Positions 36,159 through 45,673 are shown, counted from the stretch's first letter. The stretch is DNA of 64,000 nucleotides from Methylobacterium sp. J-090 (GCF_022829345.1 NZ_JAKSXV010000106.1:62001-126000); one strand, 5' to 3'. Numbers and translations: made by a program. Notes: generated from the sequence alone by a model not told the origin.

Positions 36159-36725
36159 TCAAGCCGTGGGACAGGATTTGCCGCCGGGCAGGATCGTCTC
36201 CGCCGCGGCCGCGCTCCCGGTCCCGCGCATGGGCCACGCCACCTGCCTCGCGAAGATGAGGCTGTTGAGCACGGGGAAGATGTTGAAGATCGGCGTGTAG
36301 GTGAAGCTCGACTCGGCCATGACGTAGCGCGCGCCCATGGTCTGTTCGGATTCGGGCGGCGCGCCGATGACGCTTCCGACGACCCGCGCGGTCGCGTTGC
36401 GCGCCACGCTGGAGCAGACCTTGGCCACCAGGGTGTTGCCCTGCTGATAGACCCCGACCGCCGTCAGCACGATGCCGGCACCCGTCGTGTTGTACGGGAA
36501 GGTCACCGCCGCACCGGCCGCGTAGACGTCGTCCACGGTGGAGACGCTGCCGCGCGAGATCAGGTCCGCCATGGTGCGGACCGAGCGAAGCAGCCCCTGG
36601 CTGGTGCCATAGGCCCGGGGGAGCTCGATGGTCCCCATCAGGATCAGGAGCAGGACCGGCGCGAGGAGGGCGAATTCGAGGGCGGCGATGCCGTCCTCGC
36701 CGGTTGCGAAGCGCCGCATCAGCAT
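36159..36725 (-). CDS. TadE-like pseudopilin-type protein
   Basis: A 188-residue protein with a TadE-like N terminus: a short basic leader followed by FATGEDGIAALEFALLAPVLLLILMGTIELPRAYG, a hydrophobic helix with the conserved glutamate seen in pseudopilins processed by TadV-type prepilin peptidase. The remainder is periplasmic. ATG 36725 overlaps the stop of the upstream TadE gene (36719); ATG 36719 is a second possible start. It is the third gene of the TadG-TadE-TadE run, suggesting minor components of a Flp/Tad pilus, but no tadA, cpaB or flp gene is in this window. Confidence 0.82.
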   Translation of the reverse strand: MLMRRFATGEDGIAALEFALLAPVLLLILMGTIELPRAYGTSQGLLRSVRTMADLISRGSVSTVDDVYAAGAAVTFPYNTTGAGIVLTAVGVYQQGNTLVAKVCSSVARNATARVVGSVIGAPPESEQTMGARYVMAESSFTYTPIFNIFPVLNSLIFARQVAWPMRGTGSAAAAETILPGGKSCPTA

Positions 36726-37288
36726 CGCCCCGTGGCGTAGGGCTCGGCGCGGAACACCGCGGTCGCGACGATGAGCTGGCCGCTCGCCCCGATCTTGCGC
36801 GGGGAGAGATCGAGGATGGTGAAGAACCGGGGCACCACCACGGCGGCGCGGATGGTCACGACGTCGTTGCCCGCCGGACACTGGAAGCGCGCACCGAAGC
36901 TCGCCGACAGGGCCTTGGCGCCCGCGTCGTAGGGATCGGAGACCGAGATCGTCGCGAAGGTCTTGGCGGTGGTGACCTCGACCTTCACGTCCGCGCAGTT
37001 GAACAGGGCCGGCCCGCTGCACAGGGCCGTTCGGAACCGCGTGGCGGCGTCGGTGCCGTCGTAGCCCTCCTGGAAAGCGCCGGTGAAGACCGCGCGGCCG
37101 GCCCGGTCGAGGTTGTTGCTGAGGGTCTGCTGAGACAGGGTGAGGAGGCTGGCCTCGAAGATCGCGCCCAGCAGCATCAGGAACGGCAGGAGCACGAGGG
37201 CGAATTCTACCGCCGTCGTGCCGTTCCGGGCGCGGGCGAAGCCGGCATGGTGGCGACGGAGCGTGGTAACGAAGCCTGCCGGCATCAT
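36719..37288 (-). CDS. TadE family pseudopilin-type protein
   Basis: A 189-residue protein from ATG 37288, which is 10 bp after the TadG stop. RNGTTAVEFALVLLPFLMLLGAIFEASL is the TadE-type hydrophobic segment with a processing-region glutamate. The periplasmic portion has paired cysteines (ALCSGPALFNCADV) likely to form a disulfide. It is overlapped at its end by the next TadE-like gene, indicating translational coupling. Two ATGs occur in a row (37288, 37285). Confidence 0.85.
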   Translation of the reverse strand: MMPAGFVTTLRRHHAGFARARNGTTAVEFALVLLPFLMLLGAIFEASLLTLSQQTLSNNLDRAGRAVFTGAFQEGYDGTDAATRFRTALCSGPALFNCADVKVEVTTAKTFATISVSDPYDAGAKALSASFGARFQCPAGNDVVTIRAAVVVPRFFTILDLSPRKIGASGQLIVATAVFRAEPYATGRC

Positions 37289-37298
37289 GGGCGTCCCC

Positions 37299-38846
37299 TT
37301 ACCGGGAGATCCGGAGTTCGCTGATCTGGGCACCGATGGCCCGGAAGGCCGTGGTGAGATCCGACGAATCCGCGATGTCGAAGAACATCGATGGGCTGGT
37401 GGCGCAGGAGCGGAGGAGATCGCTGGTCCCGTCGGTGACCTCGACCCGCACGGTGAAGATCTGGATGCCGGCGCTCTTCATGTTGGCGCAAAGCGTCGCG
37501 AGGCGCCCGTCTAGGGCGGCCGTCCGCGTGCCGGGGTCCGACGACACCGTGCCGACGCGGTTAGCCCAGATGTAGCTCGTGCCGGAATAGAACGAGCCGT
37601 TGCTGGAGAGCGTGTTCGAGATCTGGTTCTGGCCGTCGGTCATCAGGACCACGAACTTGCGCACGGTGGCGTCCGTGTACTCGGCGCCCTTCACCAGGGG
37701 GCCGATCGGCGACAGGGCGTGCCAGCCCCAGACGAGGCCGAGAGGAATGTTGGTGTCGCCGCTCACCGTCATGGCGCCGACGGCGCTCGTCAGCGTCGCC
37801 TTGGAGTTCGTCAGGGGGGTGATCGGCTGGAGTTCGCAGCCGGCATTGGGGCCGTAGAAGTAGCCGTTGGGGCCGCCGTAGCGGTCCGTCTTCGACACCT
37901 TCCAGGCGGTGCCGTACTTGGCGACTTGACCCTGGCGCACCCGGTTGTCGAGGACGAGCAGGCCGCTGGGGAACGGGTAGTCGGCGAGGTAATCGTTGAC
38001 GGCACTACCGTCGTAATCCGACTCGTCCGGCGCGAAGTACGGCACGAACAGCGAGTCCGCGGTGGCCTGCGTGGCGGCCGTCTCGGCAACGTCGTAGGGC
38101 ATCGGACGTCCCTCCACACACCCGCCCCAGGCGACGCCGAGCTTGCCGAATAGGGTGAGCCGGTTCGCCTTCGAGGCGAAGATTTGCGAGTGGTAGGAGG
38201 CGAGCCCGTCCTTGTCGATCCAGCTCGCCGCCGCGTTGCCGGCGCCGACATTGACGGTCATCGAGAACGGGACCACGGCCATCCTGAGGGCGTTCGGCTT
38301 GGCCGGATCGACCTCGGCGAAGAGGCTGTTGACGAGATCCGTGGCCGCCGCCTTGAGGTTCGCCAGCTTGGTGCCGCGCATGGAGCCGGTGTTGTCGAGG
38401 ACGAGGGCGATCTCGAGGTTGCCGGACCCGCGCCGCGAGACCCCGGAGACGGAAAGCGGCATGCTGGTGAAGCCGGCGAGTCGGGTCAGGGTGGTGGGCG
38501 TCGTTCCCGTGACCGTGACCCGGATGGTGTCGCCGGAGCGCACCGTGACGACGGTCATCTCCGCCGCTTGGCTCTTCGCCATCGCGGCCGTCACCTGCTT
38601 CGTCGCCTTGTCGGACAGGACGGCATCCGTGGTCGCTGTCGGCAGCTTGGCGAGCGACAGCACCGTGGCATCGACGGCGTTCTGCGCCTGCTGGCGGGCG
38701 TTCGTATTGGTGCCGTAATCGATGACGACGCCGCCGAGCAGCAGCATCGGGATCAGCGCGATGGCGAAGATGAGGACGACCCCACCCTCAGCGGCGCCCC
38801 GGAAGCGTGCGATGCCGTTCTTGGAATGGTTGAATAACTCTACCAT
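37299..38846 (-). CDS. TadG-like protein with von Willebrand factor A domain
   Basis: A 515-residue protein. It begins with a hydrophobic TadE/TadG-type segment (GGVVLIFAIALIPMLLLGGVVIDYG, with NTNARQQAQNAVDATVL following), the TadG-associated pattern. The vWA domain starts at LEIALVLDNTGSM, a complete MIDAS motif (D-x-T-x-S), and includes VLMTDGQNQ. The C-terminal part ends with MFFDIADSSDLTTAFRAIG. TadG proteins support Flp/Tad pilus-dependent adherence at the outer membrane or periplasm. It is first in the three-gene run. Start ATG 38846 gives the family's usual cytoplasmic leader. Confidence 0.9.
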   Translation of the reverse strand: MVELFNHSKNGIARFRGAAEGGVVLIFAIALIPMLLLGGVVIDYGTNTNARQQAQNAVDATVLSLAKLPTATTDAVLSDKATKQVTAAMAKSQAAEMTVVTVRSGDTIRVTVTGTTPTTLTRLAGFTSMPLSVSGVSRRGSGNLEIALVLDNTGSMRGTKLANLKAAATDLVNSLFAEVDPAKPNALRMAVVPFSMTVNVGAGNAAASWIDKDGLASYHSQIFASKANRLTLFGKLGVAWGGCVEGRPMPYDVAETAATQATADSLFVPYFAPDESDYDGSAVNDYLADYPFPSGLLVLDNRVRQGQVAKYGTAWKVSKTDRYGGPNGYFYGPNAGCELQPITPLTNSKATLTSAVGAMTVSGDTNIPLGLVWGWHALSPIGPLVKGAEYTDATVRKFVVLMTDGQNQISNTLSSNGSFYSGTSYIWANRVGTVSSDPGTRTAALDGRLATLCANMKSAGIQIFTVRVEVTDGTSDLLRSCATSPSMFFDIADSSDLTTAFRAIGAQISELRISR

Positions 38847-39011
38847 GAAGAGAAGTTCGCCACCATCCCGTTAAGGAATGGTTATCGGGGCGCGGGCGTA
38901 CACGACGGGTCGCGCGACGCGAACGCCGTCGGCCCCACGGGCGCGATGGGCGTTCGTCCGGTCATCCCAGCCACCTCGCGGGCGGTGCGTCGCCGGTGCG
39001 GTTCGGGCCGG

Positions 39012-41207
39012 CTACTCGCCGACCCCGAACAGCTTCTCGAGGAAGTTGCGGTCGTCCTGGCTCGGGCCGGCGCGGCGCGGGCTGGCGGTGGCGACGCGCG
39101 GGGCCGGCTGGGGCTGAGGCTCGCCGAGCAACGCGCCGATGAGGCCGCCGCCGGTGGCGCCCGTGGTCGCGGGGGCCTCGGCCGGGGCGCGGTTGCGCCA
39201 GCTCTTGGCACCCGGCAGCATCGTCGGGGCCTGACCCTTCAGGGCGGTGGTCATGTAGGCCTTCCAGACCTCGCCCGGCAGGTTGCCGCCCGAGACCTTC
39301 TTCGTCGATTCGCCGTCGTCGTTGCCGAGCCAGACGCCCGTCACCAGGGTCGAGGAGAACCCGATGAACCAGGCATCGCGGAAGTCCTGGCTCGTGCCGG
39401 TCTTGCCGGCGAGATCCCAGCCCGGCACCTCGGCCTTCTTGGCCGTGCCGGTGACGAAGGTCTCGTGCATCATCGCGTTCATCATCGACAGGGCGTTCGG
39501 CTCGATCACCCGGCCCAGGCCGCCGTCCTTGCGCTTGTACAGAACACGGCCGTCGGCCGCCTTCACGCTGGCGATGACGTAGGGGATCACCCCGGTGCCG
39601 CCATTGGCGAAGGTGGCGTAGGCGCCCACCAGCTCCAGGGGCGTCACCTCGGAGGTGCCGAGCGCGATGGAGCCGTTGGCCTGGAGCGGCGAGGAAATGC
39701 CGAGGCGCTGGGCCGTCTGCACTACAGTCTTCGGCCCGACCTCCTGACCGAGGCGCACGGCGACGGTGTTGAGGGAGAGGGCCAGCGCATCGCGCAGGGT
39801 CACGGGGCCCCGGTAATCCCGCGAATAATTCTCCGGGTTCCAGCCCTTGATGCTGACGGGGGAATCCTCCCGCACGGTGTCGGGGGTCAGGCCGTGCTCC
39901 ACCGCCGCGAGGTAGACGAACGGCTTGAACGCCGAGCCCGGCTGGCGTTTCGCCGTGGTGGCGCGGTTGAACTGGCTCTGGGCGTAGTCGCGGCCGCCGA
40001 CCAGGGCCCGGATCGCCCCGTCCGGCCGCATGGAGACCAGGGCGCCCTGGCCGACATTGTACTTCGCGCCCTTCTGGTTGAGCTCGTCGACCAGGGCCTT
40101 CTCGCCCGCCGCCTGCAGGGTGGTGTCGACGGTGGTGGAAATGACGATGTCGGACTCGAACTTCGGCAGGAAGTCGTCGAGCACGTCCATGACGAGGTCG
40201 GCGACGTAATTGGCCGAGCCGCCGCCGCGCGCGCCCGCCGGCCGGGCGGGTTGCGCCAGCGCCACCTTCACGTCCGCCGGTTTGGCGAAGCCGAGATCCT
40301 CCATGGCGGCGAGCACCTGGGCGGCCCGGGCCTGGGCGGCGGGAAGGTTGCGGTTCGGCGCGAGGCGCGACGGCGCCTGGACGAGACCGCCGAGCATGGC
40401 GGCTTCGGCGAGGGTCACGGCTTTCGCCGGCTTGCCGAAGTAGCGCTGCGCCGCCGCCTCGACGCCGTAGGCGCCGGCGCCGAAATAGACCCGGTTCAGA
40501 TAGAGTTCGAGGATCTCGTCCTTGGTGTACTTGTGCTCCAGCCACAGGGCCAGGATCGCCTCCTGGATCTTTCGCGAGGCGGAGCGTTCGGGGGTCAGGA
40601 ACAGGTTCTTGGCGAGCTGCTGCGTCAGGGTCGAGCCGCCCTGGGCGACGCCGCGCCGGGTCAGGTTCTGGCCGATGGCGCGGGCGATGCCGACGGGATC
40701 GACGCCGAAATGCGAGTAGAATCGCCGGTCCTCGATGGCGACGAAGGCGCGCGGCAGGTAGGGCGGCAACTCCTTGATGCCGACCACCCGGCCGCCGGTC
40801 TCGCCGCGGTTGGCGAGCAGCGAGCCGTCGCTCGCCAGGATCGCGATGTTGGGCGGGCGCTTGGGCACCGCCAGCTGATCGATGGGGGGCAGCTGCGAGG
40901 CATGGTAGGCCACAAGCCCGGCGATGCCGATGCAGGCCCACAGGCCGAGCACCACGCCCGCATAGACGAAGCGCCCGATGAGCGAGCGCCGCCGGGCTTT
41001 TCGCGGCCGCGCTTTCGCCGTGGGCGGTGTGCGGTCCGGTGCGTCGGCGCGCCGGCCCTTGGTCTCGGTTGCCCGTCGTGCCACGCCGCCCCCTGCGCGA
41101 TCGGTCCGCGACAGGCGCAGGTCGAGGTCGGCCGGGTTCGACGCGCGCCCCTCGGGCACGTCGAAGTTCGGCTCACCCCGCCCGTCGCGTCCGCGTCCCT
41201 TCGCCAT
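39012..41207 (-). CDS. Penicillin-binding protein 1A (bifunctional glycosyltransferase/transpeptidase)
   Basis: Polymerises glycan strands and cross-links peptides in the periplasm. The 731-residue protein has a basic cytoplasmic region, a membrane anchor (SLIGRFVYAGVVLGLWACIGIAGLVAY), the GT51 domain with EDRRFYSHFGVDPVGIARA and GGSTLTQQLAKN, and the transpeptidase domain with PGSAFKPFVYLAAV (S-x-x-K), SLNTVA (S-x-N) and AGKTGTSQD (K-T-G). All catalytic motifs are intact. The C-terminal tail is short and proline-rich. ATG 41207 is preferred to ATG 41231 because the basic stretch AKGRGRDGRGE is typical; both are possible. Confidence 0.94.
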   Translation of the reverse strand: MAKGRGRDGRGEPNFDVPEGRASNPADLDLRLSRTDRAGGGVARRATETKGRRADAPDRTPPTAKARPRKARRRSLIGRFVYAGVVLGLWACIGIAGLVAYHASQLPPIDQLAVPKRPPNIAILASDGSLLANRGETGGRVVGIKELPPYLPRAFVAIEDRRFYSHFGVDPVGIARAIGQNLTRRGVAQGGSTLTQQLAKNLFLTPERSASRKIQEAILALWLEHKYTKDEILELYLNRVYFGAGAYGVEAAAQRYFGKPAKAVTLAEAAMLGGLVQAPSRLAPNRNLPAAQARAAQVLAAMEDLGFAKPADVKVALAQPARPAGARGGGSANYVADLVMDVLDDFLPKFESDIVISTTVDTTLQAAGEKALVDELNQKGAKYNVGQGALVSMRPDGAIRALVGGRDYAQSQFNRATTAKRQPGSAFKPFVYLAAVEHGLTPDTVREDSPVSIKGWNPENYSRDYRGPVTLRDALALSLNTVAVRLGQEVGPKTVVQTAQRLGISSPLQANGSIALGTSEVTPLELVGAYATFANGGTGVIPYVIASVKAADGRVLYKRKDGGLGRVIEPNALSMMNAMMHETFVTGTAKKAEVPGWDLAGKTGTSQDFRDAWFIGFSSTLVTGVWLGNDDGESTKKVSGGNLPGEVWKAYMTTALKGQAPTMLPGAKSWRNRAPAEAPATTGATGGGLIGALLGEPQPQPAPRVATASPRRAGPSQDDRNFLEKLFGVGE

Positions 41208-41414
41208 GCGCCCCGCTAAGTCCCGAACCATCCCGCCCGTGGGACAGCTCGGTTCCGCACGGTAAATACGGCGGGTTTAAGGGTTCCTTAGCGCTGCGGA
41301 GATGGCGGAGCCCTGTCCCCGTCTTGCCGCGCGTGCGGCGACGCGCCCGGTCCGTGGGCCGGAACGGGCGGAGTTCCGCGCCGTTCACCGTGTCCTTCCC
41401 GCCAGGACCGCTCG

Positions 41415-42281
41415 ATGCTCAATATCCTCGTCGCCGACGGCAACGACCGCGGCGGCCGCGCCCGCCATGCCGACGCCACGGGCTCGACCTCGGCGGAGTC
41501 CTACGCGGCGCTCATCGGGGACGTCGCTCGGACGCGGGGCGGGGCGTCCTGCACCTCTACCCTGATCAACCCGGCCGATGCCGATGCGGCCCTGCCCGCG
41601 GGCACGGACCTCTCCGCCTATGCCGGCCTCGTGGTCACGGGCTCGACCCTGAAGCTCGCCGACGGCACGCCCGAGACGACCCGACAGATCGACCTGATGC
41701 GCGCGGCGCTCGCCGCCGGCCTGTCGGTGTTCGGGTCGTGCTGGGGCCTGCAGGTCGCCGCCGTGGCGACGGGCGGGGAGGCCGGTCCTAATCCGAAGGG
41801 GGGCGAGTACGGCTTCGCCCGCGATCTCGCGCCGACGCGGGCTGGGCAGGGCCACCCGCTGCTCGCCGGCCGGCCCGACCGCTTCGACGCCCCGGCCATC
41901 CATGGCGATGCGGTGCTCCGGCTGCCCGCCCATGCCACGCTGCTCGCTAGCAACGCCTGCTCGATCCAGGCCATCGAGATCGTGCACGGGCCGGGTGTGT
42001 TCTGGGGCACCCAGTATCACCCCGAGACCGACCTCGATGCCCTCGGCATCATGCTGCGGATGAGCGCGTCGGAGATGATCGCGGACGGGACGTGCCCCGA
42101 CGAGGCGGCCGTGGCGGCCTTCGCCGACGACCTCGCCCGCCTCCACGCCGACCGCGCCGGGCACCCGGACCTCCTCGCCCGCCACCGCCTCGACGCCCAG
42201 ATCACCGACGACGCGAACCGCCGCCGCGAGATCGGGAATTTCCTCGATTTTCTCGCGATCCCCCGCCGGGCCGCTGCCTGA
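41415..42281 (+). CDS. Class I glutamine amidotransferase-like protein
   Basis: A 288-residue protein. SVFGSCWGLQVAA holds the nucleophilic cysteine (C109) and GVFWGTQYHPETDL the catalytic histidine and glutamate, so the amidase triad is complete. GPNPKGGEYGFARDL before the histidine is typical of the stand-alone GMP-synthase-like amidotransferases. It may transfer ammonia to an unknown partner or act as a gamma-glutamyl hydrolase. Its C-terminal 70 residues are helical and beyond the core fold. It is a single gene between PBP1A (divergent) and an acyltransferase (convergent). Confidence 0.87.
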   Translation: MLNILVADGNDRGGRARHADATGSTSAESYAALIGDVARTRGGASCTSTLINPADADAALPAGTDLSAYAGLVVTGSTLKLADGTPETTRQIDLMRAALAAGLSVFGSCWGLQVAAVATGGEAGPNPKGGEYGFARDLAPTRAGQGHPLLAGRPDRFDAPAIHGDAVLRLPAHATLLASNACSIQAIEIVHGPGVFWGTQYHPETDLDALGIMLRMSASEMIADGTCPDEAAVAAFADDLARLHADRAGHPDLLARHRLDAQITDDANRRREIGNFLDFLAIPRRAAA

Positions 42282-42290
42282 GCCGGCGCG

Positions 42291-43373
42291 TCAGGCCGGC
42301 GTGAGCACCGGCCGGGCCGGGGCGCGCGCATCGGCGATGTGGAACGCGGCCGGGCGGCGGAACAGGAACGACAGCCACGTGTGCCGGACCATCCGCTCGA
42401 GGCCGAGGGGCACCAGGATGGCGACGGCGGTGACGACGAGGCTGGCCCAGCCGACATCGGTGATCGCCCCGGTCTTGACGATGAGGGTCCGGGTCAGCGC
42501 CATGGGCAGGAAGAAGCCGAGATAGATCGCGATGGAGCGGCTGCCGCAGGCGCGGAGCGCCGCCGCCACCGGGCCGCCGGCCCGGGTCAGCAGCGACGCG
42601 CCGGCGACGATGGCGAGCGCGCCGACGCCGCCGAGGACGAGGCTGAGGCCCGGCAGGCTGGCGAGCGTCGGGTAGGCGGCGGTGCCGGACGGCGTGAAGG
42701 CCAGCACGCCCTCGACCACGGCCCAGAGGGCGAGGCCGATGAGCGCCGGGCGCGGATGGGCCCGCACGCGGGTGGCGAACCCGAAGATCCGTTCGGCGAA
42801 CAGGTAGCCGATGACGAACCAGACGTAGCGGGCGCAGAACTCCTCGAGGAGGTAGATGTCCGTCCGCACCGGCACGACCTGCAGCAGGGCGGCGCCCGTG
42901 AGGAGCAGGGGCCACGGCACCCGCCGCAGCAGCTTCGTCACCACTGAGAACACCGCCAGCAGGTAGATGAACCACAGGCTCGAATACGGCTCGACGAGGG
43001 TCATGGCGAGGTGCCGCGCGAAGGCGCCCGGTCCGGCCCCGTCCGTGATGGCGCCGTACTTGGCGAGCGACTGGATCACCACCCACAGGAGATAGAAGTA
43101 GGCGAAGTGGACCACCCGGCGGTCGGCGAACAGGCGCCAGTCCCGGTCGATGACCCGGCCGAGGAACAGGCCCGACAGCAGGAAGAAGTCGGGGATGCGG
43201 AACGGCTTGGCGAACGCCACCACGTGGTGGAGGAAGCCCTCGCTCCCGAGCCCCACCGCATTCATGGCCTCGCCGGTGCCGAGGGTGGAATGCATCATCA
43301 CCACGAGGACGATGCACAGGCCCTTGGCGACATCGACCCAGGCGAGCCGCCCCGCGTTTGCCCCCTGTTCCAT
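42291..43373 (-). CDS. Acyltransferase 3 family membrane protein
   Basis: A 360-residue protein with about 10 hydrophobic segments. WVDVAKGLCIVLVVMMHSTLG carries the D-x-x-K and catalytic-type histidine of the OafA/OpgC-related acyltransferase 3 family. FRIPDFFLLSGLFLGRVIDRDW and LWFIYLLAVF are the second and third conserved blocks. Members acylate sugars of lipopolysaccharide, exopolysaccharide or glucans using acyl-CoA in the cytoplasm. It is not directly linked to the polysaccharide locus at 15-26 kb. The tail (FHIADARAPARPVLTPA) is cytoplasmic. Start ATG 43373. Confidence 0.88.
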   Translation of the reverse strand: MEQGANAGRLAWVDVAKGLCIVLVVMMHSTLGTGEAMNAVGLGSEGFLHHVVAFAKPFRIPDFFLLSGLFLGRVIDRDWRLFADRRVVHFAYFYLLWVVIQSLAKYGAITDGAGPGAFARHLAMTLVEPYSSLWFIYLLAVFSVVTKLLRRVPWPLLLTGAALLQVVPVRTDIYLLEEFCARYVWFVIGYLFAERIFGFATRVRAHPRPALIGLALWAVVEGVLAFTPSGTAAYPTLASLPGLSLVLGGVGALAIVAGASLLTRAGGPVAAALRACGSRSIAIYLGFFLPMALTRTLIVKTGAITDVGWASLVVTAVAILVPLGLERMVRHTWLSFLFRRPAAFHIADARAPARPVLTPA

Positions 43374-43511
43374 GATCCCCGTGCTCCCGCCGCTGGTCCG
43401 GGCGCGACTGTCGCGGCGGATTCGTGAAAGGACGGATACCGGTCGGGGGGATGCGCCGGGCCGCGTCGGATCGTGGCGAAGGCCGGGTTAAGCGGATCGC
43501 CGGAAAACCGA

Positions 43512-43886
43512 TCAGGACGGCTCGCGCCGGCCGGCCTTGCGGGTGCGGGTCATGCGGGTGGCCGCGTGGAAATCGTCGGGCTTCGTCCGCACCCAGGCGA
43601 CGAAGCGGGCGATCTCGGTGTCTTCGCGCAGCGCCTGCGTGTCGGCGAGGCGCCGGGCGATCTCGGCCTCGCTATAGCGGGCGTGGATGGCCGAGTGGCA
43701 GATCTGGTGCAGGCGCACGGTACCGGCCTTCGCGCCGCCCTTCAGCTTCGGGGTGAGGTGGTGCAAGCTCGACTTGGCGCGGGGCGGGATCGGGCGCTCG
43801 CACAGGGGGCAGATCACCGGCGCATGCGCGGGCGGCCCCTGGGTGGCCGGATCGTCCGCGCGCCAGCGCCGTTCGCGTCGTCCCAT
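43512..43886 (-). CDS. HNH endonuclease-domain protein
   Basis: A 124-residue protein with a minimal HNH fold: ICPLCERPIP (zinc-binding pair), SSLHHLTPKLKGG (first H), and HQICHSAIHARYS (final C-H-x3-H). This arrangement is that of small HNH proteins related to 5-methylcytosine-specific McrA-type enzymes; actual nuclease activity is not certain. ATG 43886 has GGGGAGCG just upstream and gives a conserved start MGRRERRWRAD; a longer frame to 44000 overlaps the hydrolase gene. It ends 138 bp after the acyltransferase gene start and follows the hydrolase on the same strand. Confidence 0.78.
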   Translation of the reverse strand: MGRRERRWRADDPATQGPPAHAPVICPLCERPIPPRAKSSLHHLTPKLKGGAKAGTVRLHQICHSAIHARYSEAEIARRLADTQALREDTEIARFVAWVRTKPDDFHAATRMTRTRKAGRREPS

Positions 43887-43896
43887 ATCGCTCCCC

Positions 43897-44751
43897 TCAG
43901 GGGGCCGCGAGGGCGGCCGCCGAGTGATCCCCCGTGGGGGCGGCGGCCAGCTGGACGATGGCGTCCCGGAACGTGGACTGCGCCGCCGCGTCGCGCTCAC
44001 CGAGAATCGATACGTGGTCGCCGGCGATCGCCTCCAGGCGAGCGCGCGGGCCGGCGAGGGCGGCGAGGCGCCGCGCGAGCGCCAGGGGGATCACCCCGTC
44101 CTGCAGGCCGTGCACCACGAAGACCGGACCGGACGTCCCGGCGATGCGCAGGTCCGAGCGATAGGTGTCCCGCAGGAACAGCCGGGGCACGAGCGGGTAG
44201 CGCAGGCCCACGAGGTGACGCAGGGAATCGAACGGCGCTTCGAGGTAGAGGCCGAGATGGGGCCGGCGTTCCGCCACCGCCACCGCCACGGCTGCCCCGA
44301 GGGAGTGGCCGTGGAGCAGGACCGGCGCCCCCGGCGCCCATGCGGCGACGGCGTCGCTCGCGGCGAGGCCGTCGCGGATAAGGCCGTCCTCGCTCGGGCG
44401 CCCCGTCGAGCCCGGATAGCCGCGATACGCGATGGCGAGGACACCCCAGCCCGCCGGCTCCCAGGGCCCCGCGGTGAAGCGCCCGGCTGCGGATTCGGGG
44501 GCCGAGGCGTTACCGTGGAAGCTCAGCACCACGCCGCAGCCGGGTCGGGGCGGGCGCCAGAAGCCGAGGAGACGCTCCCCGTCCGGCGTCGTTAGCGTCA
44601 CCGCCGCCGTCCCGTCGGGGGTGGGCCGCGCCTCCCCTTCGGCGTGCCGCGAAAAGTAGGCGCCGGGGTAGATCAGGTGGCGCTGGAACGCCACGAGCGC
44701 ACCCAGGATCGCGGCGGGGAGACCGAGGACGACGAGCAGGAGCAGGCGCAT
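43897..44751 (-). CDS. Alpha/beta hydrolase
   Basis: A 284-residue serine hydrolase. An N-terminal membrane segment (MRLLLLVVLGLPAAILGALVAF) precedes the hydrolase core. LSFHGNASAPES is the oxyanion loop, LLHGHSLGAAVA the nucleophile elbow (G-x-S-x-G), FVVHGLQDGVIP supplies the acid and AGDHVSIL the histidine. It resembles the membrane-anchored BEM46/YfhR group; substrate unknown. It starts at ATG 44751 and ends 10 bp before the HNH gene, so the two may form one transcript. It is divergent from the M50 gene. Confidence 0.87.
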   Translation of the reverse strand: MRLLLLVVLGLPAAILGALVAFQRHLIYPGAYFSRHAEGEARPTPDGTAAVTLTTPDGERLLGFWRPPRPGCGVVLSFHGNASAPESAAGRFTAGPWEPAGWGVLAIAYRGYPGSTGRPSEDGLIRDGLAASDAVAAWAPGAPVLLHGHSLGAAVAVAVAERRPHLGLYLEAPFDSLRHLVGLRYPLVPRLFLRDTYRSDLRIAGTSGPVFVVHGLQDGVIPLALARRLAALAGPRARLEAIAGDHVSILGERDAAAQSTFRDAIVQLAAAPTGDHSAAALAAP

Positions 44752-44893
44752 GCGGGGCGTGTCTCGCCGGGGTTCTGGTTTTGCAGAAATTGGACGCAGA
44801 GCTAGGGGCTGGACTTCTGCGTGTCACCAGCGATGTTGCGTCGCGCCGTCCGGGCGCGGGCCGTCGGCGGTCCGCGGCGGCGCGGGGACCGGG

Positions 44894-45673
44894 ATGCAGC
44901 AGACCACATCACGGGAGACCGGCGGCCGGACGGACCCGAGCCCGGGCGTCAGCGTCAACTTCCTCCTCGTCGCGCTCCTCGTGTGCGCGCTCGGCTTCGC
45001 CATCGGCGGCGGCCTCGTGGAGGGTTCGGGGGCGGCTTTCGCGTTCGTGATGACGTCGTGGGTCCTGGGCCTGTGCCTGCACGAGTTCGGCCATGCCTAC
45101 GTCGCCTGGAGGGGCGGCGACACCGGGGTGCCGGCGAGCGGCTATCTCAGCCTCGATCCACGCCGCTACGGAGATCCGGTGGCCTCCCTCGTGCTGCCCG
45201 TCGTCTTCACGATTCTCGGCGGCATCGGCTTTCCGGGCGGGGCGGTGCGGCTCGACCCTCAGGCCCTGCGCGGCCGGATCTGGCCCATGGCCGTGGCCCT
45301 GGCCGGACCGGCCATGACCCTCGTGTGCCTCCTCGGCCTCGTGATCCTCTATCACCTGTCGGGTGAGGACTCGACGACCCTGCGCGCGGTCCTGGCCGTC
45401 ACGGCCCTGTTCCAGGGGACGGCCCTCGTCCTCAACCTCATGCCGATCCCGGGGCTCGACGGCTACGCCGCCCTGCGGCCGTGGCTGCCCGGAACCTGGC
45501 AGGCGCTGGGGGATGCGGGCGCCCGCCATGCCGGCCTCGTGCTCACCGCCCTGTTCCTGTTCTCCGGCGCCTTCAGCCGGACGCTGTTTCGCGTCAGCCT
45601 GCGCCTCGTCGCCGAGGCCGGAATCCATCCTGCCGACGTCGTAGCCGGCTACCGCCTGATCCGTCTTTGGTAG
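44894..45673 (+). CDS. M50 family (site-2 protease-like) membrane metalloprotease
   Basis: A 259-residue intramembrane zinc protease. HEFGH at residues 63-67 is the zinc-binding and catalytic motif in a membrane helix, and LNLMPIPGLDGYAAL (N-x2-P-x4-D-G) supplies the third ligand. About six hydrophobic segments are present and there is no PDZ or CBS domain, so it is a minimal type like Bacillus SpoIVFB relatives or the YwhC group. Substrate unknown. ATG 44894 is preceded by GGGGACCGGG; a longer frame starts at 44750 with no conserved sequence. Confidence 0.83.
   Translation: MQQTTSRETGGRTDPSPGVSVNFLLVALLVCALGFAIGGGLVEGSGAAFAFVMTSWVLGLCLHEFGHAYVAWRGGDTGVPASGYLSLDPRRYGDPVASLVLPVVFTILGGIGFPGGAVRLDPQALRGRIWPMAVALAGPAMTLVCLLGLVILYHLSGEDSTTLRAVLAVTALFQGTALVLNLMPIPGLDGYAALRPWLPGTWQALGDAGARHAGLVLTALFLFSGAFSRTLFRVSLRLVAEAGIHPADVVAGYRLIRLW

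Noticed and set aside
36179..36740. Plus-strand frames opposite the TadE-like genes
   Set aside because: They have Arg/Gly-rich composition and no conserved motif; the minus-strand TadE features are clear.
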